Origin: Pestalotiopsis fici W106-1
Lineage: Eukaryota > Ascomycota > Sordariomycetes > Amphisphaeriales > Sporocadaceae
Assembly: GCF_000516985.1 (NCBI RefSeq)
Contig: NW_006917098.1
Location: 1,426,001 to 1,490,000, forward strand
Direction: 5' to 3'
DNA length: 64,000 nt
Part shown: positions 57,123-64,000 of the stretch, one piece after another
How positions within the stretch are numbered: position 1 is the first letter of the stretch
Layout: each line of letters opens with the position of its first letter
Made by a program: the position numbers and the translations under genes
The notes under the pieces: model-generated
What the model saw: only the letters and a program-made list of their open reading frames with translations
Database searches by the model: none
What the model was told of the DNA's origin: nothing

Positions 57123-58366
57123 ATGATGTCTACTGACGAGGCTATCTCGCGGCTTGAAAGCATTGGTGCCGATTCGTTCAAGTCTGAACCGGAGCGTCTT
57201 CAACTTGCCAACGCCCTTCTTGCCGCACTACGGAGAATCCAAACGCCGTGGGATATTGCATGCGCCCACGGCTGGATTGAAATGACTACCGTCGCTGCCG
57301 TCAGAACCTTGATAGATGTCGGCCTGTTCACAAAGTGGGCGGCGCACGGCAGCAAGCCACTAACGACGAACGAGTTTGCCAAGCTAACTGGCGCTGATGC
57401 TGTTCTCCTGGGTAATCTTTATCTATAAATAACGAATAAGCTCAGATACTATAAAGGTACTAATCATTGATAGGTCGTCTCTTGAGGCACGTTGCCGCGC
57501 AGCATTTCATCATTGAGGTAGAGGAGAATACATATGCCTCCACACCTTACGCATTGAGTCTAGGAAAGGACCTCGCGCTTGCATCGATATATGGGTCATT
57601 CTATCACGAAGTGCAACTTCCACTAGCGGTATCAATGCCTTTGTTCTTGGCAGAAACCGGATTCAAGAACCCCACCGACTTGCGAGATAGTAATTTCCAA
57701 CGCGTGCATGGCAAAGGCTCCAATTATTTTGAGTTTATAGCATCTTCTCCGCAACGAAGCCTGGATTTTGCAAACGCTATGGATTATCATGGGCGAGGCA
57801 ACATTTCACAGTGGACTGAAGTGTACGACACCGACAACATTATCAAGGGCGCAGATCCCGACCGTCCGCTCGTCGTGGATGTCGGCGGCAGCAAAGGCCA
57901 TGACCTTGAAAAGTTCCACCAGAGACATCCCAACATCCCAATAGGTAGTCTTGCACTCCAAGACCTACCAAAGGTGCTAGATGGCTTGACAGTCGACCCT
58001 ACAATCTCCATACACCCATACGACTTCTTTACACCGCAGCCTATCAAAGGCGCTCGAGCATACTACCTTCACCGGATCCTCCACGACTGGCCAAACGACA
58101 AGGCGACCGAGATCCTGAGGATGACTGCCGAAGCGATGGAACCAGGTTACTCCAAGATGTTGATTCACGAGGATATCGTCAGCGCCCGGGAGCCCTCTGT
58201 GCAGACCACCATGGCAGACATCACAATGATGATGAGCTTTTCGTCTGCTGAAAGGACTGAACAGGAATGGCAAACGCTCATCGGCGACGTCGAGGGATTA
58301 AAGGTCACCAAGGTATGGCACAAGCCACACACCATTGGTGGCATTATCGAAGTTGAACGAGTCTAA
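57123..58366 (+). CDS. class I SAM-dependent O-methyltransferase (COMT type)
   Basis: Exons 57123-57411 and 57474-58366 are joined by a 62-bp intron (gtaatc ... attgatag, phase 1), giving 393 residues. The N-terminal dimerisation/winged-helix domain (about 1-110) precedes the methyltransferase fold. The SAM loop is DVGGSKGHD (232-240), with Ser where most fungal members have a third Gly. The catalytic base His300 is in LHRILHDWPND, and a late acidic residue lies in LIHEDIV. Such enzymes methylate phenolic hydroxyls of polyketides, flavonoid-like or lignin-derived aromatics. Its stop is only 82 bp from the stop of the convergent HET gene, so the transcripts probably overlap at their 3' ends. 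Confidence 0.9.
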
Positions 58367-58448
58367 TTACCTCAACGCCCCAACCCCGAGAATATTAACA
58401 ACTTTTTGGTAAATTATTCAGACCATGTTTATTGAATTCAATGTAGCG

Positions 58449-60311
58449 CTATGCGAGTACGAAAAATGTTTTGGTTGGTTTCAATTGAACCCAGTCGTCC
58501 AAAGGGATAAACCCAATACCGACTCGGCGTGAAAGCCCTTTATTGTGTGACTCAATTGCCATGAAACACATGAAGACATACCGGTAACGGCCTATTGCCT
58601 TGGCTGCCTTGTCCAATGCCTCGATGATCCCCTGGCCAAATGTGTGCCAATGTTGCCCTTTTACACCCAACCAAGTATTATCCATGGTCGACAGGGCAAT
58701 GCATTGGATTTTGTCGCTCCGTTCCCGCAATTTTGCCAGGTATGTCTTGTCATCAAATGAGAGGACCCCGACAAGCTTGTTGTCAATGTACACAGCGCAG
58801 TGTGATGGTCCCCCATCCAGACCCCCACTTGTGGGCGCGATGCTTAAACGCAGGGTCTGCGAGAAACCCAACAAATGCCCACCGGATGCAGCAGCAAGCT
58901 GTTTCTTCTCCGGTGGAATCTGTTCGGCCAATGCGGGTCGTTCATTTTGATCAACTCCATGGCTTGCTCGCCAAAGATCTGTGCTAGATGGCCACATTTC
59001 AACGAACTGGTCCTCGTTATTCAGATGAGGATCGTCGACCCCCATCGGTGTTGCAGGCGTGCAGCCATATCTAGACGCCAGAGCCGCCAGTTTCATTGTA
59101 TACTTGATGAATGAACTTTGGGATAGCATTTTCTTTGCAACGGACAAAAAGTGTCGAGGTTTTGCGAATGTCATCGAGATGTTCCCAGCGGCATCGATCT
59201 TGTCAGCAAAGGCCCATGCTGCGACGTGATAAAGAGGCGTTTGCTCATCATGAACCGTGACCGCCCCTCGAACGGAAGACCAGGACCAGCTTGGGAAGAC
59301 GTTGCAGCCTTGGGGAGGCCTTCGTTCTCTTGCGCTGCCTTCCGTTGACGGGAACCAAAGCAATGCGTCATGGAATCCATTCGTAGGTATTCCAAAGCGA
59401 TGATGTTTGTCAAACATGTGGCAACAAATACCATGGAACGCATTTATGATGTCGGCCTCATTTCCCAGTGTTCGCTTCGTATATGCCTTGACAATGCTTG
59501 AATAGCGGGTCTTATAGTGATAAAGCGGCTGGTAATCATCACGAGGACGCCATGCGGTAAACGGCTGTAAGGGCCCTAACTGTTCTCGTTCAAAGTAGAT
59601 GCCTTCCGTCGCAAATATAAACATGCGACGAGAGAGCATAGCTTCTTGGTATGTCCATCCGCGCTGTGCCCATCTCGAAGGCCGGATGATATTCCAAGAT
59701 CGGTGTCTCCGACTTGGCACGAATGGTCGGGTAACACCAGGAAACCCGGCAGATGCGTCACCCTCCGCTGCTACGAGAGTGACGGCAGCATGATTGTAGA
59801 TGCGGCCCATAGCTTCAATTTGTTCCTGCTTTTCGCCATCTGGTCCAACATCGTCCTGCACAATACAGAGCCTGTCAACCCAGAGGTATCGGATACCGAG
59901 ATGGTTGTTGCAGATAGTGATGGCATCTTTGATTGTTGCCGGGACACTGTCGCGACCGAGGCTGTTGATCTCCCCAAAGGAGCCGATGGTGTCCTTCGTA
60001 GACTGGAATTCCTCGTTGTTCCCCCAGACGTAGCTCAAACACGCATACTCGATTGGCCCTAACCCAGAGGCTCGAACAACCTTCTTTTCCTCTACGTCGA
60101 TGAGCCGAAATCCCCGAGGAATGGGGTCCAGCTGCGGCACTTTGATAGGTGCATCTCGCAATCTGGATCTGAACCATTCCCATTGAAGCGGGCCGTCACG
60201 TTCATATCTTTGGAAGGGGCGGTCGTAGTGGAGTCGTCGACTGTGTAGGCGTGAGTCCTGATTCATTGTGATGTGACGGATAGAGTCAAGAAGGGTATAA
60301 AGATGGAGCAT
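58449..60311 (-). CDS. HET-domain protein
   Basis: Intron-free, 620 residues from the ATG at 60311 (a second ATG at 60266 is possible). The HET domain spans about 86-235 with CLSYVWG (91-97), LGIRYLWVDRLCIVQDD (138-154), GRIYNHAAVTLVAAEGD (169-185) and RGWTYQEAMLSRRMFIF. The remaining 380 residues have no recognised module and no membrane segment. As in other HET proteins, a role in allorecognition is family knowledge; the trigger is unknown. The upstream region carries a small transposon (60715-61178) about 400 bp from the start codon. Confidence 0.9.
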   Translation of the reverse strand: MLHLYTLLDSIRHITMNQDSRLHSRRLHYDRPFQRYERDGPLQWEWFRSRLRDAPIKVPQLDPIPRGFRLIDVEEKKVVRASGLGPIEYACLSYVWGNNEEFQSTKDTIGSFGEINSLGRDSVPATIKDAITICNNHLGIRYLWVDRLCIVQDDVGPDGEKQEQIEAMGRIYNHAAVTLVAAEGDASAGFPGVTRPFVPSRRHRSWNIIRPSRWAQRGWTYQEAMLSRRMFIFATEGIYFEREQLGPLQPFTAWRPRDDYQPLYHYKTRYSSIVKAYTKRTLGNEADIINAFHGICCHMFDKHHRFGIPTNGFHDALLWFPSTEGSARERRPPQGCNVFPSWSWSSVRGAVTVHDEQTPLYHVAAWAFADKIDAAGNISMTFAKPRHFLSVAKKMLSQSSFIKYTMKLAALASRYGCTPATPMGVDDPHLNNEDQFVEMWPSSTDLWRASHGVDQNERPALAEQIPPEKKQLAAASGGHLLGFSQTLRLSIAPTSGGLDGGPSHCAVYIDNKLVGVLSFDDKTYLAKLRERSDKIQCIALSTMDNTWLGVKGQHWHTFGQGIIEALDKAAKAIGRYRYVFMCFMAIESHNKGLSRRVGIGFIPLDDWVQLKPTKTFFVLA

Positions 60312-60705
60312 GCGGGGTGTTCAGTCTACTGCATGGAACTACCAACACCGATGGCATTAAAATCATGATATTTACGCCACAAGTGGCTGATATAAGCGGG
60401 TATTCGTGTTAAGGATATCAATAAGGAAATAACCTAGGGGCCCCCATTCACGGTGACGTGTCTTAGGTACAACAGCGGAGTCGGTGTCATTCATCCCAAA
60501 CCGTGACCCACTGTCTTCAAGTGAGTTGGATGTATAAGTTGGAATATATCGGTGACAAGAAATAGTCGAATAGAAATAAGATTGTACCATGCAGAGTCGC
60601 AGTGCTTAAATACCTATTTCAATGCAGTTTATATCACACAATAAATTCGATTACGCTTCCGGCCAAGGGGCGTAAGTCTACCCCAAATATAGGCGAAAAA
60701 GTCCG
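60312..60705. other. upstream region of HET gene
   Basis: About 390 bp between the HET ATG and the left target-site duplication of the transposon; presumed promoter, no clear element. Confidence 0.5.
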
Positions 60706-61187
60706 CTTATCCTCGGCTCCCAATAAATCAACGGACCCGTCGATATTATGTAAACGTTATTCTACAGCGCTCTATAGCGCTCTACAGCGCTTTACAGCGT
60801 TCTGTGTCCTATTATACGATAATGGCCAAAAAGCATACTCGCAATCGTTGGGACGGTGCTATATAATATCTGTTATAACAATTTGCGTATTGCGATTCTT
60901 TTCCTTTTCGCGTTATAACCATTTTGTAACTATTATTTATGGCTATTATTTATGGCTATTATCTATGGCCATTATTTGTGGCCATTATTTATAGCTATTA
61001 AAAAGGAAACGCCAAAGCTTATAATAAAGGCATAAATTCCTATCGCTGCTATATAAAACGCTGTAAAGCGCTATAAAAAGGGGCAGAACGCTATAAAGCG
61101 CTGTAAAATAACGTTTACATAATATCGACGGGTCCGTCGATATTAAATCAACGGGGCCCCGTCGATGTATTGGGAGCCCTTATCCTC
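60706..61187. mobile_element. non-autonomous DNA transposon (MITE, Mutator-like) with 9-bp target-site duplication
   Basis: The element body is 60715-61178 (464 bp), flanked by identical 9-bp direct repeats CTTATCCTC at 60706-60714 and 61179-61187. The ends are inverted repeats starting GGCTCCCAAT and ending ATTGGGAGCC; a roughly 45-bp inner part of the arms (about 60727-60771 versus 61097-61142) matches with very few mismatches, and the right arm carries about 25 extra bases with its own palindrome. Sub-terminal AGCGCT/CAGCGC repeats and a short TATGGCTATTATT-type tandem repeat (about 60937-61000) fill the interior. There is no ORF for a transposase. A 9-bp duplication with long inverted repeats is typical of Mutator-like elements. 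The perfect duplication implies a fairly recent insertion. Confidence 0.85.
60937..61000. repeat. imperfect tandem repeat inside the MITE
   Basis: About five imperfect copies of a 12-14 bp TATGGCTATTATT-like unit lie in the centre of the element. Confidence 0.7.
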
Positions 61188-61623
61188 CTAAAGCTTACAT
61201 AATAGCCACCCTGGCAGCGACATGGGCTCCGGTCGCCACGGCGTTTAGCGACACCTTGAACATATACACCGCGTCACCGGCGTTATTAAAATTGAACGAG
61301 TTGTACGGTGGCATACCAAGAAAATTTTGGGGCATGTTCCTAAGCATCATTACCAATTAACAGAACCAGTAGAAGAGTACAGTCTTTCAGAGTCCATTTA
61401 GACATCGTCCCTTCCGCGCTGCCACTTTCCGGGGCATAAAAGTAACAAGGATGAAAAGGTATTATTCCAGTGCTTAGAACTTACCGAAAACCATTTATTA
61501 TGCTGGCTTAACGTCCGAATATATCCTGACCTCCATCGTTCATGTCAAATTACAAGCAATATTCCCACGCTCTTGCCGTTGGATTAAATTAATAATGATA
61601 CGGGTTTTATTTCAATGTACCAA
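61188..61623. other. 3' flank of the CE15 gene
   Basis: About 440 bp between the right target-site duplication and the CE15 stop; nothing recognised. Confidence 0.5.
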
Positions 61624-62805
61624 CTATATTAATTCATTCAATGACCAAGCAATCCACTTGGGGGCCCACCAGGTGAATTTGCCGTCAGTCTTTACCACAT
61701 TCGTATCGCTTTCGACCCCGAGAAGGAACTTGTTGAAGAATGCGGCGACTTCTGGGTTTTGTGATGCCGGCATTGAACAATGGCTAGACCCATGTGATGC
61801 TTGCGAGATTCCCATGTTGTTCGCAACCCCAAGCGAATCATAGACCATGCGCGCTGCTACAGAGCACCCATACGTGCTGGCTGGGCCCAAATAGTCGATT
61901 CCAGAGTTCTCTATAACCAAAAGCCCTCGAGGCGCTACTAGGGCCATCAACATGTGGTGATCGTAAGGTAATTGGGAAGTATCTGGAGCATATTGAGAAA
62001 ACGCAGTAGCAAACCACGAGTCGCCCTGAATGATTTGCGTTGCGTCTTCCGTCTTGGTACCATTCTTCTTAATGTCTGCGACAATACGCCAGCATCCCGG
62101 CCCTCCGGACCCGCCCTCCTGAGGAATTGCCAGTGCGATGCGATCATCAAAGGCAGCGGCAATCAGCGCGCCTTTGCCATTTCGTGAGCACCCTGTTACT
62201 GCCAGTCGACTGGTGTCGATACGCATTGCAGCAGATCCTAGCTGCTCCAAGGCATCAATCAAGCGGCTTACTCCCCATGCCCAGGCCATGAGCGCCCCAA
62301 CCGGGTGACTGGTGCCATAGAGATCATAAAATTTACCCTTGCCACGAGGGTCATCGGCAGCAACATCGTGGTTGGGAAAGGTCAAGACAGCCACTCCGGA
62401 TGGAACTGGGATCGACGCCCCTTCATAGGCAATGAGAGCAGGGAATGGACCCGTTCCGCTTGGTACCTTGACGGCCACAGTAAATACTGCTGATTTGTCG
62501 CCTTGCGAAGAGGTGATTGTGATTTTGCTGCTGGAAAACGTTGCTGAGACTGTAGGCTTGGAAGGCTTAACACCCAGCTCGTACTTTTGAAGTTGTTCCC
62601 TTATCTCTGATCTTTTGCATGCCCATTGTTCCTTGGTTGTGAGCCGACTTCCATTCGAGAGAAGAAAAGGGTCGGGAAGCTTTGTCGCCTTGGTATACGA
62701 TGGATTAGCCTCAATGGTACAGATTGTTGGCGTTGGTGAGTATTCCTGGCTTGTAGCAAGCCCTAGCCAAAGACAAGTGAAAAGGAGTTTGAGTTTGATC
62801 CCCAT
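61624..62805 (-). CDS. 4-O-methyl-glucuronoyl methylesterase (CE15)
   Basis: Intron-free, 393 residues from the ATG at 62805 (the longer frame begins with TTG). The signal peptide is MGIKLKLLFTCLWLGLATS. The CE15 motif GCSRNGKGA holds nucleophile Ser207; Glu230 in PQEGGSGGPGCWR and His342 in SHGSSHC complete the catalytic set. The entry LPDPFLLSNGSRLTTKEQW is the standard start of the mature catalytic domain. There is no carbohydrate-binding module. The enzyme cleaves ester bonds between lignin alcohols and the 4-O-methyl-glucuronic acid of xylan, outside the cell, freeing lignin from hemicellulose. The family assignment is firm. Confidence 0.95.
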   Translation of the reverse strand: MGIKLKLLFTCLWLGLATSQEYSPTPTICTIEANPSYTKATKLPDPFLLSNGSRLTTKEQWACKRSEIREQLQKYELGVKPSKPTVSATFSSSKITITSSQGDKSAVFTVAVKVPSGTGPFPALIAYEGASIPVPSGVAVLTFPNHDVAADDPRGKGKFYDLYGTSHPVGALMAWAWGVSRLIDALEQLGSAAMRIDTSRLAVTGCSRNGKGALIAAAFDDRIALAIPQEGGSGGPGCWRIVADIKKNGTKTEDATQIIQGDSWFATAFSQYAPDTSQLPYDHHMLMALVAPRGLLVIENSGIDYLGPASTYGCSVAARMVYDSLGVANNMGISQASHGSSHCSMPASQNPEVAAFFNKFLLGVESDTNVVKTDGKFTWWAPKWIAWSLNELI

Positions 62806-64000
62806 TATAAGCAGCAAGACAGGTTTAAAACTTGGAATGCCATAACCAAAATTCTTTGCGAATTTAGATTGTAAAAAGCTATCATGAATGAGATTGATCG
62901 TCCTGCCCTTGTCCTCATTGCTGTCATATACCCAAATAGTTCATGGGGGAAACTTGGCTTGGCGGGCGGGGATGTTGTAAAGTCAATTCAGATTAGGCAC
63001 ACGGCTAAAGCCAATCCGGCGACATCATCCAAATTGTTGCGTGACATATGACAATTCTTATAAAGTCCGTTGCTACACTCCAAAAAAAAACCCATGATCT
63101 TTCTGCAAGACTAGATGATCCACCGGGAAACAGTGCTCATCGGTAGATGCGCCGACGTTCACATCCCGAGGCCTATAGGGGAGTATTGTATTGTGCTGTC
63201 CACGCACGGCATCATCGCAGTCGCGCAAGACCCTCCAGGCATTATATTCGTTACATGCTCTAATATGAAAATCGGTAGCACAGATGTATAAATTGCTCCG
63301 AGATACTTTAATAAAAGTGATTCGGAGCCTATAGTCAATATATGAACCGCACTAGCCTAGTGTTCCAATAATTGCCGAGGCCATTAGCAACTATAATCAC
63401 CATAGTGTTTGTTAATGTGGGACGTTACAAGGTAGTTCAGCACTTGTCAACAGCCGGAAAAGGCGGCTGGTTCCAAGGCGTCCGCCACGTAACAAATGTC
63501 CCTTCTTAAGCACCAAGACATTTATTTGTGTGACACATTTATCTCACCACTTAACAGGTCATAAGCAATGAAATACCCACATATCGTGCAACTCTGACTG
63601 CTTCCCTGAATTCCTGTCCGCAAGGCTCTCGCCTCATATTACTATGCCTTGCATGTGCTCATAATGACAGAGCGCCTTTGAGATCCTTGCATAGATACTC
63701 ACATGTAGCATGCAGGGTGGTGCACCAAAGTACAGAGATCCCTGCCTGATTGAGCTGCGTGGCTGGGAGCCTTACAGCGTACACTTTTTTCCCCCGGCCC
63801 TTATCTGATCTCTAGCACGAACCGCTTCCCGTATATGGTATATTCATCTACCAAGCCAACGCTTGACAACTATCTTTCTGGCAATGCATGCAGTGCGTAT
63901 GTCCTGTTTAAACTAATGAGATCTGATTACTTTTGAAAAGTGATACCACAAAAATTAGCCCTCAATGGATCCATTTGCAAATCAGGCTGCGGTGATATCT
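62806..64000. other. gene-free right edge
   Basis: About 1.2 kb upstream of the CE15 gene to the window end. Open frames are very short on both strands and nothing is recognised; the CE15 promoter lies at its left side. Confidence 0.55.

Noticed and set aside
60746..61100. CRISPR-like or satellite array suggested by repeated AGCGCT units
   Set aside because: Repeats are irregular, lack spacers and lie wholly inside the inverted-repeat transposon.
30000..63000. Complete secondary-metabolite cluster with a core synthase
   Set aside because: No PKS, NRPS, terpene cyclase, DMATS or P450 motifs were found on either strand within the window.

Overview
The window is nuclear DNA from a filamentous ascomycete. 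It has short spliceosomal introns (about 45-150 bp, mostly GT-AG with CTRAC-like branch sites), eukaryotic housekeeping genes (SmD3, cytosolic TrpRS, CysRS) and protein families that mark Pezizomycotina: two HET-domain proteins, two 2EXR proteins, a Clr5-domain regulator, tannase, CE15 and PaxM-like enzymes. A sordariomycete, probably Hypocreales, is my best guess; this is inference. There is no rRNA gene, no convincing functional tRNA gene and no CRISPR.

Left part (about 0.7-29 kb). A 2EXR protein, a two-exon HET protein and a second 2EXR protein come first, followed by a poorly resolved stretch (7.4-11 kb) holding pieces of a small membrane protein, a lone DUF599-like exon and a two-exon gene of unknown function. 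Next is a conserved core: UNC93-like transporter (-), SmD3 (-) and TrpRS (+) sharing one divergent promoter region, a 7-TM membrane protein (-), a D-2-hydroxyacid dehydrogenase (-), an uncharacterised nucleotidyltransferase-fold protein (-), and CysRS (-), whose two in-frame starts look built for mitochondrial and cytosolic forms.

Right part (about 30-63 kb). This is accessory and sparse, with many 0.8-2.5 kb gene-free gaps. It carries an old-yellow-enzyme reductase, an NmrA-like protein, a CE1-type esterase, an isocitrate lyase/PEP-mutase family lyase, a Baeyer-Villiger monooxygenase, a PaxM-like FAD monooxygenase, a type-B carboxylesterase, a secreted six-bladed-propeller protein, a tannase/feruloyl esterase, a Clr5 regulator, an O-methyltransferase, a second HET protein and a CE15 glucuronoyl esterase. 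Four secreted esterases that could act on lignin-carbohydrate or aromatic esters, together with oxidoreductases and a Clr5-domain protein, suggest use of plant aromatics. Alternatively, the BVMO/FMO/propeller/OMT group could be tailoring genes of a secondary-metabolite locus, but no PKS, NRPS, prenyltransferase or terpene cyclase lies in the window.

Between the second HET gene and the CE15 gene lies a 464-bp non-autonomous DNA transposon with inverted terminal repeats and a perfect 9-bp target-site duplication, the size expected for Mutator-like elements. I chose exon boundaries by matching reading phase across GT-AG (once GC-AG) introns; totals divide by three in every spliced model. Starts were moved to true ATG codons where the longest open frame began with TTG or GTG.
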